A stretch of 47,306 bases of DNA from Candidatus Merdivicinus intestinigallinarum (GCA_018713335.1 DVOW01000057.1:1-47306), one strand, 5' to 3'; positions 26,013 through 33,924 are shown, numbered from the stretch's first letter. The notes: generated from the letters alone by a model not told the origin. Numbers and translations: made by a program.

Positions 26013-26126
26013 ATGTGGCATTATGAAAAACGACTGATCCGTCCCATTAAGGTGCAGCGCCCGGACCCGGCCGCCGCTTCCGTCATTATCTCGCAGCTGG
26101 GCGGGCCCCATGGAAAAAGACTGTAA
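26013..26126 (+). pseudogene. cotJC: cotJC, 5' fragment (codons 1-34 plus 3 foreign codons)
   Basis: CotJC is a manganese-catalase-like coat protein. This piece encodes its N-terminus, MWHYEKRLIRPIKVQRPD then PAAASVIISQLGGPHG, and runs into foreign DNA (KRL stop). The last true codons fall in the 14-bp repeat at 26100-26113. The reading resumes in the same frame at 30389 (GGPHGELGAATRYLSQRY) and again at 42233. Joined at the repeats, the gene has 176 codons with no stop or frameshift. That argues for an interrupted but preserved gene, like sigK with skin, rather than a decayed one. In the integrated state it can give only a 37-residue peptide. Confidence 0.92.
26100..26113 (+). repeat. Left junction of element A (attL), 14-bp direct repeat
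   Basis: GGCGGGCCCCATGG occurs here and at 30389-30402 in the same orientation and the same codon phase (GGC GGG CCC CAT GG). The next base differs (A here, C at the right copy), so this repeat marks the likely crossover core. Confidence 0.88.
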
Positions 26127-26160
26127 AAACGCGGCCCGCCCTCATGAAAGGACAGGCCGC
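26125..26160 (-). terminator. Rho-independent terminator of the 26170-27834 gene
   Basis: On the minus strand an 11-bp stem (26150-26160 with 26131-26141, two T-G wobbles) is followed by GTTTTTAC. It lies just inside the left end of element A. Confidence 0.75.
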
Positions 26161-26169
26161 CGGAATTTC

Positions 26170-27834
26170 TCACTGAATGACAATGGTTTTCTCAAACTGG
26201 CCCATGGCGGTGGTGTAAACGGTAAATCGGGCCGGATCGTTTGCCTCGGTCCCCCGCATGCCAGTCGTATAGCTGTGCTCCATGCACCCGCCGGACAGGG
26301 TGAAGGTTTCCCCATCGTAAAGGTAGGTCCCGGAGCCTTGTTTCAGCAGCAGGGTATCCCCCGGGCGGGTCTGCGTCAGGATGTCCGGCGTTTCCCAATA
26401 CCCGCCGGCCTCAAAGGCAAATTCCATCTTGGCCGGCAGCTCGTCGATGCCCCGGCTGGAAAAGGTCAGGGCCAGACCGCCGTCCTGTTCCCGGATCTCC
26501 ACGGCCATGGTCAGGGTCTTGAACAGCACCCGTTCCCGGGCCCCATGGTCCATTTCCCGCCAAAAGGGCGTGGGAGAGCCGTTCTCAAAGGGCCGGGTGT
26601 AGCCCCAGCTGTAAGAATACTGAAGCCGGTACCCGCCTTCTATGGGCGTGATTTCCGGGGAAATCATCTGCCCTTTGGCGTAAAAGCTGGAGCCAAACCG
26701 GACAGTTACCCGGCTCGTCCCCTTCTGCACCGCCAGGAATACCGGAGAATTGGCCAGGATCGTGTAGGAAAGATCCTCCCGCCGGCCCCGGACGATGCCG
26801 GAATCCCGGAAAAACCGATGATAAGCAACCGGCAGCGCCTGTTCCGGAAGCTCCGTATCCACAAGGGAAGGGTCCAAAAGCATCCGCAGGAGCCAGGTGG
26901 GGACGTCCACGGCGCTGCACAGGGCATAATCCGACGGGGCCGCTGCCGCCAGGCGTTCCATCCGGTCGAAGAGCCAGCCCGCAATCCCCGCAAACTCCGG
27001 GCTCTTGTCCTTGCAGGCCATCAGCATATAATTTTCGTAATAAGCGGTGGGATACAGCTTTTTCGTGTTGTCCTGGCGGGTGGAATTCATGGTGAACACG
27101 GTGCCGTCCGGCTCAAAATAGCAGGGGACCATCCGCAGGTTCCGGCGGACATGCTCCAAAAGCTCCGGCATCCCCATCTCCTCCGACACGATTATCAGGG
27201 AACGGTTGTTTACCACGTTGTAGATCCCCGCGGAACGCTCAGTGTATTCGCCGTTTTCATCGCAGTCGATCCCCTCGGCCAGATACCGCATGCACATCTC
27301 CCGGCAGCCGTCGTCCCCCAGGATGTTGGCGCACAAAGCCAAAGCGGAAGCTAAAACCCAGCGGTGGTTCGGGGTATGGAACCCGCCGTCCTTCATGCCC
27401 CGGGCGCCGTTTTTCAGAAAGCGGAACAGGGCCGCTTCCAGCTCTTTTTCCAGACGGGTACCACCGCTGTCCCGGTGCGCCAGCCGCCAGGCGTACGCCA
27501 GCACCTGCACATCGAACCCGACTGTGGACGCACAGTGGAAATTGGTTTCCCGCAGGTCGATGGTCCCGTCCGGGTGCTGTTTGCGGCAGATGTATCTCAC
27601 CCCCAGCAAAGCGTCCTCCAGCACATCTTCCCGCCGGTAATAGGCCGAAGCCGGATTGTAGTAAGCCGCGATCAGCAAACCGATATAACCGTTGTTCCCA
27701 GGCTCCCCGAAGCCCTTGAACGGAGTGCAGGCGGCCCCGTATTCCGGCGACGCCTGGTCCCGCACAATGTCCCGCCGGAACCCCGGGATCATCCGGTCAC
27801 CCAGCTTGGTTCCCTTGATAAAATATTCGCGCAT
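26170..27834 (-). CDS. Heparinase II/III-like or six-hairpin glycosidase-like enzyme
   Basis: 554 residues, no signal peptide. The first 330 residues are helical and resemble an alpha/alpha toroid (EPGNNGYIGLLIAAYYNP, FHTPNHRWVLASALALCANI, ERSAGIYNVVNNRSLI); the rest is beta-rich (SPEITPIEGGYRLQYSYSWGYTRPF), the two-part plan of heparinase-II/III-like lyases and some unsaturated-glycan hydrolases. HTPNHRW and NVVNNRS supply plausible catalytic His, Asn and Arg. The family is judged from layout, not a sure motif. The start at 27834 follows AAAAGGGG; a longer frame would overlap the promoter. It is cargo of element A with its own promoter and terminator. Confidence 0.6.
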   Translation of the reverse strand: MREYFIKGTKLGDRMIPGFRRDIVRDQASPEYGAACTPFKGFGEPGNNGYIGLLIAAYYNPASAYYRREDVLEDALLGVRYICRKQHPDGTIDLRETNFHCASTVGFDVQVLAYAWRLAHRDSGGTRLEKELEAALFRFLKNGARGMKDGGFHTPNHRWVLASALALCANILGDDGCREMCMRYLAEGIDCDENGEYTERSAGIYNVVNNRSLIIVSEEMGMPELLEHVRRNLRMVPCYFEPDGTVFTMNSTRQDNTKKLYPTAYYENYMLMACKDKSPEFAGIAGWLFDRMERLAAAAPSDYALCSAVDVPTWLLRMLLDPSLVDTELPEQALPVAYHRFFRDSGIVRGRREDLSYTILANSPVFLAVQKGTSRVTVRFGSSFYAKGQMISPEITPIEGGYRLQYSYSWGYTRPFENGSPTPFWREMDHGARERVLFKTLTMAVEIREQDGGLALTFSSRGIDELPAKMEFAFEAGGYWETPDILTQTRPGDTLLLKQGSGTYLYDGETFTLSGGCMEHSYTTGMRGTEANDPARFTVYTTAMGQFEKTIVIQ

Positions 27835-27883
27835 CCTCCTTGCCCCTTTTCTGTTGGATTTCAGATCCCCTATGGGTTTTTTT

Positions 27884-27912
27884 ATTGTAATCGAGATCCC
27901 GCAATTTGTCAA
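27884..27912 (-). promoter_or_regulatory. Sigma-A-like promoter of the 26170-27834 gene
   Basis: TTGACA (27907-27912), 17 bases, TACAAT (27884-27889). A vegetative-type promoter on cargo inside element A. Confidence 0.75.
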
Positions 27913-27966
27913 TACTTAAGAGAATTTTGAAAAATTTTGCATGTTTTTCAGCAAAATCAGATGGTT

Positions 27967-28359
27967 TCACGGCCTGCCCAGACCGGCGTTTTTCCGCATC
28001 ACCTCATAGTACGAGCATCCGAACCGGACATAATACGCCAAATACATCATGATCTCATAGGGCACAGGCGCAATCGGCGGCCGTTCGCCTACAATGGTTT
28101 TCATCAGCGCCGGGTCTTTTTCCAGCATATCGTAAAACCGGTGGGCTGCCCGGGCGGCGGAACGCTCTAAGGACAGAGGATTGCGGCCGCGTTCCTCAGC
28201 GATTTGGGGGAAAATATCTTTTCGGAGGGTAATTTCCGGCGGCGGGCATCCTTCCTCCGGTAATTTTTCCGCAAGACGTTCCACAGCCATTGCCAGTACG
28301 GCATCGGATTTCCGTCCGGGGCCAACGACGGTACAGATAACGGAGTTTGCTGCAAGCAT
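27967..28359 (-). CDS. Small protein resembling the Spo0A C-terminal DNA-binding domain
   Basis: 130 residues. Residues about 44-78, ITLRKDIFPQIAEERGRN then LSLERSAARAAHRFYDML, align without gaps to Spo0A helix positions (ITKVLYPDIAKKF then RVERAIRHAIEVAW), and a C-terminal YEIMMYLAYYVRFG parallels the Spo0A final helix. There is no receiver domain, so it would not be controlled by the phosphorelay. AAAGGTGATAGG precedes the ATG. About 185 bases upstream lie two tandem TTTGTCGAA boxes of the type Spo0A binds. It could regulate its own gene or the element's recombinase at sporulation; this is inference. Confidence 0.65.
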   Translation of the reverse strand: MLAANSVICTVVGPGRKSDAVLAMAVERLAEKLPEEGCPPPEITLRKDIFPQIAEERGRNPLSLERSAARAAHRFYDMLEKDPALMKTIVGERPPIAPVPYEIMMYLAYYVRFGCSYYEVMRKNAGLGRP

Positions 28360-28516
28360 GCCTATCACCTTTCGTAAAATGATAATTTCAATATACCAAA
28401 ACAGGAAAATTTTGGAAGGAATCCGGCATAATCCGACACGAGAAGACAGAATCTGACGAAGATTGTGCATGGAAAAACCGGTAAAATTCACAAATCCGGG
28501 ACCTTCCTGCATTTTT

Positions 28517-28563
28517 ATCATACCACGGGATAAGCCATATTTTTGTCGAAATTTGTCGAAAAA
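28517..28563 (-). promoter_or_regulatory. Tandem 0A-box-like sites overlapping a long-spacer promoter
   Basis: TTTTGTCGAA (28541-28550) and ATTTGTCGAA (28551-28560) are two 10-bp-phased matches to the Spo0A box core TGTCGAA. On the minus strand TCGACA (28544-28549) is 21 bases from TATGAT (28517-28522), reminiscent of Spo0A-activated sigma-A promoters with an overlong spacer (spoIIG). TGACGAA, another 0A-like core, lies near 28453. Confidence 0.5.
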
Positions 28564-28586
28564 TGACCGATTTTTTTCAAGTCCGC

Positions 28587-28829
28587 CTATTTCCCCTGCT
28601 TTTGGAACCGCCCCACGGGCTTTGGGGACGAAAGGCAGCCATCCGGGTCGGAAACCTGCACCCGGAAGCCCTGGCTTTGGATTTTTTCCACATCGGCCCG
28701 ACAGCCCTTCTGCCGGTATCCGGCCAAAAAATATTCCCATTCCTCTTTTGTCAGCTCCTCCTTTGCCGCGGACCCCGAGCCCTTCCCGTCCAGGCACACC
28801 CGCCGCGCCGCCGTGAGCTTCCCCGCCAT
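28587..28829 (-). CDS. Small unknown protein next to recombinase A (80 aa)
   Basis: 80 residues, basic and hydrophilic: LTAARRVCLDGKGSGSAAKE, then LTKEEWEYFLAGYRQKG and a C-terminal segment with FRVQVSDPDG. No family recognised. AGAGGGGG lies about 10 bases before the ATG. It is divergent from the recombinase (start codons 109 bp apart). Small basic proteins beside serine recombinases can be recombination directionality factors, so it is a candidate, without motif support. Confidence 0.5.
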   Translation of the reverse strand: MAGKLTAARRVCLDGKGSGSAAKEELTKEEWEYFLAGYRQKGCRADVEKIQSQGFRVQVSDPDGCLSSPKPVGRFQKQGK

Positions 28830-28887
28830 CTCCCATCGCCCCCTCTCCCCCATTTTATGCCGGGCCCGCCCATTCCATGAGCATTCT

Positions 28888-28917
28888 GTCATTTTATCAG
28901 CCTTTGCCGCTTATGGT
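28888..28917 (+). promoter_or_regulatory. Weak sigma-E-like promoter before recombinase A
   Basis: GTCATTTT (28888-28895) matches the sigma-E -35 GTCATATT at 7 of 8, with 14 bases to CTTATGGT, a poor -10. The skin recombinase gene is transcribed by sigma-E, so the match is noted with low confidence. Confidence 0.25.
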
Positions 28918-28937
28918 AAAAGCAGGAGGGATGAACC

Positions 28938-30368
28938 ATGGGAAAACTTCAGACAGCCGCCTGCTACATCCGGGTTTCCACCGATGACCAGACAGAATAC
29001 AGTCCGGACAGCCAGAAAAAGCTCATTCTGGCGTACGCCGCCGCCCACAGCCTGGCCCTGCCGGAGGAATTTGTTTTTATGGAGCAGGAAGGGGTCAGCG
29101 GCCGGATGGCGGAGAAACGGCCGGAATTTCAGCGGATGATCGGCGCGGCCAAAGGCAGGCCCCGGCCCTTTGACGTGATCTTGGTCTGGAAATACTCCCG
29201 CTTTGCCCGGAACCAGGAGGAAAGCATCGTTTATAAGTCCATGCTGAAGCGGGAATGCGGCGTCCAGGTGGTGAGCATCTCGGAGCCCCTGTCTGACGGC
29301 CCGTTTGGGGGCCTCATCGAACGGATCATTGAATGGATGGACGAATATTACAGCATCCGCCTGTCCGGGGAGGTCTGCCGGGGCATGAAGGAAGCCGCCA
29401 GCCGGGGGTACCCGGTCAACGGCGCGCCTTTCGGGTACCTGCGCCGGGACCGGAAGCTCCTGCCTGACCCGGACCGCCTGGAAACCGTCAAAAACATCTT
29501 CGCCTGGTACCGGGCCGGGCAAAGCTGTGCGGAGATCGCCGCCAGACTGAGTGACATGGGGACCCGTTCCCAGTACGGGAACCCCTTTGAAAGCCGCGCC
29601 GTCCGGTACATCCTCCAGAACCCCGCCTACATCGGCAAGCTCCGCTGGGGAGGAAGCGGCTGGATCGGCCGGGACTTCGACCGGCCGGACATCGAGGTGT
29701 TCAACGGGAATCAGGAGCCGGTCATTGACCCGGAAACCTGGGAAGCCGTCCAGCGGAGGCTGCGGGAAGAAGCGGAAGCCATGCCTCCAAACCGGCGGGA
29801 AAAAGTCCGGAAGGAATATTTCCTCCGGGGATTTTTGCGGTGCAGCAGCTGCGGCGGCGTCCTGACCTACAGCGGCTCCGGCGGGGTCCAATGCGCCAAC
29901 TACAACCGGAAAGCCTGCAGGCAGTCCCACTACATCAGCATCCGGCAGGCCCAGGAATGCGTTCTGGAGGCCCTGAAAGAGGATTTTTCCGGATGCCCCT
30001 GCAATGTCCGCCTGGAAATTTCCCCCAAGGGCATGGAGGAGGAACACTTAGCCCTCAACACCCGGCTCCGGCAGGAACGCCAGCGGCTGCGCCGGGCCCA
30101 GGCTGCGTACCAGGCCGGTGTGGATTCTTTGGCGGAATACCGGGAAAACAAGCAGGCCATCCAAAGCCATATGGCCGCTTTGGAACGGGAAGCCGGAACC
30201 TCCCGGAAAGCCGCCGGGGCCGAAACCCGCCGGGCGCGCCTGGCTCTGGACATTATCCTTTCCCCGGACAGCTCGGAGGAGGAGAAAAACAGGGCCCTGG
30301 CGCTCTTTGTGGACCGCATCGTGTTCGACCGGGCGGCCAGCACCTTTACCATTTACTATTACCTGTAA
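28938..30368 (+). CDS. Large serine recombinase A
   Basis: 476 residues in the large serine recombinase plan. The resolvase-type catalytic domain (about 5-150) has the nucleophile Ser14 in CYIRVSTDDQ and the arginine-rich WKYSRFARNQEES; the recombinase domain runs about 160-260 (GYPVNGAPFGYLRRDRKLL); a zinc ribbon starts at LRCSSCGGVL near 302 with distal cysteines in CANYNRKAC; a coiled coil (LNTRLRQERQRLRRAQAAYQ) precedes the C-terminus. AGGAGGG lies 7-8 bases upstream. Its stop codon is 20 bases from the right 14-bp repeat, the usual place for the enzyme that recombines those sites. It differs strongly from recombinases B and C. Confidence 0.95.
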   Translation: MGKLQTAACYIRVSTDDQTEYSPDSQKKLILAYAAAHSLALPEEFVFMEQEGVSGRMAEKRPEFQRMIGAAKGRPRPFDVILVWKYSRFARNQEESIVYKSMLKRECGVQVVSISEPLSDGPFGGLIERIIEWMDEYYSIRLSGEVCRGMKEAASRGYPVNGAPFGYLRRDRKLLPDPDRLETVKNIFAWYRAGQSCAEIAARLSDMGTRSQYGNPFESRAVRYILQNPAYIGKLRWGGSGWIGRDFDRPDIEVFNGNQEPVIDPETWEAVQRRLREEAEAMPPNRREKVRKEYFLRGFLRCSSCGGVLTYSGSGGVQCANYNRKACRQSHYISIRQAQECVLEALKEDFSGCPCNVRLEISPKGMEEEHLALNTRLRQERQRLRRAQAAYQAGVDSLAEYRENKQAIQSHMAALEREAGTSRKAAGAETRRARLALDIILSPDSSEEEKNRALALFVDRIVFDRAASTFTIYYYL

Positions 30369-30388
30369 ATTGCAGTCCGCCGCCATGA

Positions 30389-30402
30389 GGCGGGCCCCAT
30401 GG
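30389..30402 (+). repeat. Right junction of element A (attR), 14-bp direct repeat
   Basis: Second copy of GGCGGGCCCCATGG, preceded by foreign sequence (CCGCCATGA) and followed by true cotJC codons. Confidence 0.88.
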
Positions 30403-30493
30403 CGAGCTGGGCGCGGCGACCCGTTATCTCAGCCAGCGGTATTCCATGCCCTACGGGGAGATCGCCGGGATCCTCACCGATGTAGGGACGGAA
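30389..30493 (+). pseudogene. cotJC: cotJC, middle fragment (codons 30-64)
   Basis: Encodes GGPHGELGAATRYLSQRY then SMPYGEIAGILTDVGTE, collinear with the centre of CotJC. It starts in the right 14-bp repeat of element A and is cut at the GTE codons by element B, just before the EELAH metal-ligand motif. It is in frame with both other pieces (96 bases, 32 codons between the two junction repeats). It has no start codon or RBS of its own. Confidence 0.92.
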
Positions 30494-30504
30494 GGGTCAA
30501 AAAG

Positions 30505-30547
30505 GCGCAAAAAACTCCCGCGGCAGGGATCTCCGCAGGAGTTTTTC
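30505..30547 (-). terminator. Rho-independent terminator of the GH31 gene
   Basis: On the minus strand AAAACTCC-TGCGG and CCGCG-GGAGTTTT pair around GATCCCTG and are followed by a T-run. It lies just inside the left end of element B. Confidence 0.75.
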
Positions 30548-30558
30548 CGTATCGGATT

Positions 30559-32565
30559 TTACTGTTTCACAAAGACGGGGATGACATCCAGGGGGGCGTC
30601 GGCTGTCACCGTCTGGCCGCCTTCATAGGTTTTGCCGGTGGACTGTTCGGTCCAACGAGCGCCTGCGGGCAGGTAAACCTCCCGTTTTCTCTGCCCGTAT
30701 TCCGTCACCGGAGCCACCAGGTATTTGTCCCCAAACAGGAACTGGTCCTTGATTTCCCAGGCCTTTTCATCCTCCGGGAACTGATAGAACAGGGGCCGCA
30801 TCACCGGCGCGCCGGTTTCGCTGGCTTCCTTCATCAGCCGGCGGGTGTAGGGCCGCAGCTCTTCCCGCAGCTCAATGTACTTTTTCATGATCTCATAGTT
30901 TTCTTCCCCATAAGACCAGATTTCGTTTTCCGCGCCGCTTGCGCACCGCCCGCCGCCGGTGCTGCTCAGAGGGGGTTTATAGGGGCTGCGGTTGCCGTGG
31001 AGGCGCATCACCGGGCAGAAGGTCCCATACTGGAACCACCGGATGAGCAGCTCCTGGAATTTCGGGTCCCGGATGTCCCCGTCGTGGAACCCGCCGATGT
31101 CCGTGGTCCACCAGGGGATGCCGGCCATGGCCATCTGCAGGCCGCAGACGATCTGAATCTTGAAGGATTCAAAGGTGGAGGGGATGTCCCCGGACCAAAC
31201 CAAAGCCCCGTACCGCTGGCTTCCGGCCCAGGCGCAGCGCACTAAGCTCACCACGTCCTTTTCCCCGGCTTCGGTCAGGCCGTCGTAGATCATCTTGGTG
31301 TACCACATGGGGTACTGGTTGCCAACCTCCAGGACGGAGCCCTGGTTATACCGGTAATTCTCAAAATCGTAGCTGGAATATTCCGGCTCCGCCACATCCA
31401 GCCAGAAGTCCTTGATGCCTTTGCTGTAGTAATTCTCTTTCAGTTTTCCCCAGACGAATTTCCGGGCGCCGGGATGGGTCATGTCCGCAAAGGAGGTAGG
31501 GTCGATCATCAGCATATTGATCTTCACCCCGGATTCCGAGGACACCAGGTAGCCCATTTCCTTCATGTACTGGTAATCCGGCGCGTAAACCGACACCGTG
31601 GGCCAGACGGACACCATAAGCTTGGTCCCCATAGCCTCCAGCTCCTTGACCATTCCCTCCGGGTCCGGCCAGTATTCCGGGTCAAAGGCCCAGGTGCCTT
31701 CCAAGGTCCAATGGAAAAAGTCGGCGACGATGACGTCCAGAGGAACGCCCCGCCGGTGATATTCCCGGGCAACGGAGAGCAGTTCCTCCTGGGTCTGGTA
31801 CCGCAGCTTGCACTGCCAGAACCCCAGGCCGTGCTCCGGCATCATGGGGGGCTTGCCGGTGACGGCCATGTACTGGGCGTGGATCTCAGCCGGGGTGTCC
31901 CCCGCCGTGATCCAGAAATCGATGGCCTTGGTGCTTTCCGCTTCCCATTCGGTGACGTTCACGCCGAAGGACGCCCGGCCCACCGCCGGATTGTTCCAGA
32001 AAAAGCCGTAGCCTAAGCTGGACACCACAAAGGGCACGCTGGCCTGGGAATTCCGCTGGGCCAGCTCCAGCATACTGCCCTTCAGGTTGAACACGCCGTT
32101 TTGATACTGGCCCATGCCGAAGAGCTTTTCCGCCGGGTCGGACTCGAATTTTAAGCTGGCCTTAAAGTTCCCGCCGGAAAGGGTTTTCAGCTCCCGGGTC
32201 CGGATGCCAAGACTGCTGTGGCGGTCGCATTCCAGCTCCCGCAGGAGGGTTTTGCCTTCCCTGCTTTCGAAAATCAGCTTGCCCGCCTTGTTGAGGATCA
32301 CCCGGATCTTGCCGTTTTCCATAACGGCCCCGTCGCCAACGATCCGTTCCTCGGAGTTGACCTTCTGGGTTTCCGCCTCTTGCTCGTTCCGCATCAGGGT
32401 GATCTGTACATTCTGTTCCGGCTGAGGGATCAGCGCCCAGTTTTCCTCCGGGAAATCTCTGAGCCGCGTCACCCGCACCCGCAGGCTGTTTTCTCCAAAG
32501 GCCTCGATTAGCATCCGTTCGCCGTCGTACTCCCGGATGAGCTTATTGTCCGCAATGTATACCAT
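30559..32565 (-). CDS. GH31-family alpha-glycosidase (alpha-xylosidase-like)
   Basis: 668 residues, cytosolic. An N-terminal beta-sandwich (1-240; KLFGMGQYQNGVFNLKG) leads to the TIM barrel. The GH31 nucleophile lies in KDFWLDVAEPEYSS near 400; the acid/base lies in GALVWSGDIPSTFESF near 470. Substrate-site segments WWTTDIGGF and PVMRLHG follow, then a C-terminal beta domain. The WLDVAEPE form is typical of alpha-xylosidase and YicI-like enzymes rather than maltase types, so xyloglucan oligosaccharides are a reasonable guess. GGAGG lies 9 bases before the ATG. A near-perfect cre box upstream suggests CcpA control. Confidence 0.88.
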   Translation of the reverse strand: MVYIADNKLIREYDGERMLIEAFGENSLRVRVTRLRDFPEENWALIPQPEQNVQITLMRNEQEAETQKVNSEERIVGDGAVMENGKIRVILNKAGKLIFESREGKTLLRELECDRHSSLGIRTRELKTLSGGNFKASLKFESDPAEKLFGMGQYQNGVFNLKGSMLELAQRNSQASVPFVVSSLGYGFFWNNPAVGRASFGVNVTEWEAESTKAIDFWITAGDTPAEIHAQYMAVTGKPPMMPEHGLGFWQCKLRYQTQEELLSVAREYHRRGVPLDVIVADFFHWTLEGTWAFDPEYWPDPEGMVKELEAMGTKLMVSVWPTVSVYAPDYQYMKEMGYLVSSESGVKINMLMIDPTSFADMTHPGARKFVWGKLKENYYSKGIKDFWLDVAEPEYSSYDFENYRYNQGSVLEVGNQYPMWYTKMIYDGLTEAGEKDVVSLVRCAWAGSQRYGALVWSGDIPSTFESFKIQIVCGLQMAMAGIPWWTTDIGGFHDGDIRDPKFQELLIRWFQYGTFCPVMRLHGNRSPYKPPLSSTGGGRCASGAENEIWSYGEENYEIMKKYIELREELRPYTRRLMKEASETGAPVMRPLFYQFPEDEKAWEIKDQFLFGDKYLVAPVTEYGQRKREVYLPAGARWTEQSTGKTYEGGQTVTADAPLDVIPVFVKQ

Positions 32566-32597
32566 AGCTTTTCCTCCAGTTTTGCAGCGTTTGCCGC

Positions 32598-32611
32598 TGT
32601 AAGCGTTACCA
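32598..32611. promoter_or_regulatory. cre (CcpA) site upstream of the GH31 gene
   Basis: TGTAAGCGTTACCA matches TGWAANCGNTNWCA at 13 of 14 positions. It lies about 35 bases upstream of the GH31 start codon, beside a TATGAT-like -10 on the minus strand, consistent with repression by CcpA. Confidence 0.65.
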
Positions 32612-32723
32612 TTATCATAACACATCCGCATGGACTTCCGCTAGAATAAAATCATCATTTTCCTGGCAGAAAATCACCATTTTTTCTGTCCCCGGCAATT
32701 GGCCCCCTATCGATTTTTGGTAA

Positions 32724-32752
32724 TTGACGTCCGGCGGACATTATGATATGAT
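32724..32752 (+). promoter_or_regulatory. Sigma-A-like promoter of the eutH-like gene
   Basis: TTGACG (32724-32729), 17 bases, TATGAT (32747-32752). Confidence 0.7.
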
Positions 32753-32782
32753 GAAAAGAGCTTTTGCGAAAGGGTTGGGAAT

Positions 32783-33883
32783 ATGTCCTTTAATCAAGTT
32801 ATCATGTGGATTATGGCGGTGGGGGCGCTGATCGGGGCATTGGACCGGATTTTCGGCAACCGGCTGGGGCTGGGAGAAAAGTTTGAGGAAGGGTTCCAGG
32901 CCATGGGGCCCCTGGCTTTGGGGATGACCGGCATGATCTGCCTGACGCCGGTGCTGGCAGATGTGCTGCGGCCTGTCATCGTGCCGTTTTTTGAGCTGCT
33001 GGGGGCGGACCCTGCCATGTTCGGGGCGCTGCTTGCCAACGACATGGGCGGCTATTCCCTTGCCATGGAGCTGGCGGGTTCCCGGGAAGCGGGACTGCTG
33101 GCCGGGGCCATTGTCGCGTCCATGCTGGGCTGTACCCTGGTGTTTTCCATCCCGGTGGGACTTGGGCTCATCGAAAAGGAGGACGCCCCCTATTTCTCCA
33201 AGGGACTGCTCATTGGGCTGGTGACCATCCCGGCGGGCGGCATCGTCGGAGGGCTGGCGGCGGGCTTCCCGGCGGGGATGGTCCTGCGGAACATGCTGCC
33301 GGTGCTGCTGTTTTCGGTTTTGCTGGCGGCGGGACTTCTGCTGATTCCCAAGGCCATGGTCCGGGGCTGCCTGGTTTTCGGGAAAATCATCAGCGCGGTG
33401 ATCACAGCGGCCCTGGGTGCGGCGGCTTTTACCTCCCTGACCGGCGTGACCATCATCCCGGGGATGGCGGACATCCGGGAGGGACTTTTGCCGGTTATGG
33501 AAATCGGGATCGTCCTGCTGGGGACCTTCCCGGTGCTTTCCCTGACCATCAAGGTCCTGGGCAAGCCCCTGTCCGCCATGGGGAAGAAGCTGGGCTTAGA
33601 CCAGGTTTCCACTGCCGGGCTGATTTTCTCCCTGGCCACCTCAGTGCCGGTTTATCCCATGATGAAGCAGATGAGCAAAAAGGGCATCATCGTCAACACC
33701 GCCTGGCTGGTGCCGGCCACAGCGGCCCTGGGCGACCACTTGGGATTTACGGCCGGGGTATGCCCGGAAATGGTGGGGCCCATGGTGGCGGGAAAGCTGG
33801 CCGCCGGGGTGCTGGCGGCGGCGCTGGCCCTGGTTTTCTGCCGGAAAATGGATAAAACCGCTTCCATGTCCATTTCTTCTTGA
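32783..33883 (+). CDS. eutH: Ethanolamine utilization protein EutH-like membrane transporter
   Basis: 366 residues with about ten hydrophobic helices along the whole length. Recognisable EutH segments are GALDRIFGNRLGLGEKFEEGF near 20, MGPLALGMTGMICL near 41, ANDMGGYSLAMELAG near 85, and GDHLGFTAGVCPEMV near 320. EutH is a putative ethanolamine permease. No other eut gene (ammonia lyase, microcompartment shell) is present, so the solute here may differ or the gene may work with a distant locus. It has its own promoter and a perfect terminator. Confidence 0.88.
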   Translation: MSFNQVIMWIMAVGALIGALDRIFGNRLGLGEKFEEGFQAMGPLALGMTGMICLTPVLADVLRPVIVPFFELLGADPAMFGALLANDMGGYSLAMELAGSREAGLLAGAIVASMLGCTLVFSIPVGLGLIEKEDAPYFSKGLLIGLVTIPAGGIVGGLAAGFPAGMVLRNMLPVLLFSVLLAAGLLLIPKAMVRGCLVFGKIISAVITAALGAAAFTSLTGVTIIPGMADIREGLLPVMEIGIVLLGTFPVLSLTIKVLGKPLSAMGKKLGLDQVSTAGLIFSLATSVPVYPMMKQMSKKGIIVNTAWLVPATAALGDHLGFTAGVCPEMVGPMVAGKLAAGVLAAALALVFCRKMDKTASMSISS

Positions 33884-33896
33884 CTGGTTAAAGGAT

Positions 33897-33924
33897 AACG
33901 CTGGGCGAAAACCCAGCGTTTTTT
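33897..33924 (+). terminator. Rho-independent terminator of the eutH-like gene
   Basis: AACGCTGGG-CGAAAA-CCCAGCGTT followed by TTTT. Confidence 0.9.

Larger units (their letters stand above)
26100..30402. mobile_element. Element A: 4289-bp recombinase-bearing intervening element in cotJC
   Basis: Bounded by the 14-bp direct repeat. Removing one repeat and the DNA between restores the cotJC frame. The element carries, in order, a lyase/hydrolase-like gene (minus), a Spo0A-C-like gene (minus), an 80-aa gene (minus) and a large serine recombinase (plus) ending 20 bases from the right repeat. No phage structural, replication or conjugation gene is present, so it could not move between cells by itself. 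Whether it is excised during sporulation is inferred by analogy. Confidence 0.85.

Noticed and set aside
27967-28836. 289-residue ORF extending the Spo0A-C-like gene upstream
   Set aside because: The extra N-terminus overlaps the 80-aa gene in another frame, runs through the 0A-box promoter region and lacks protein-like features; a clear RBS supports the start at 28359.
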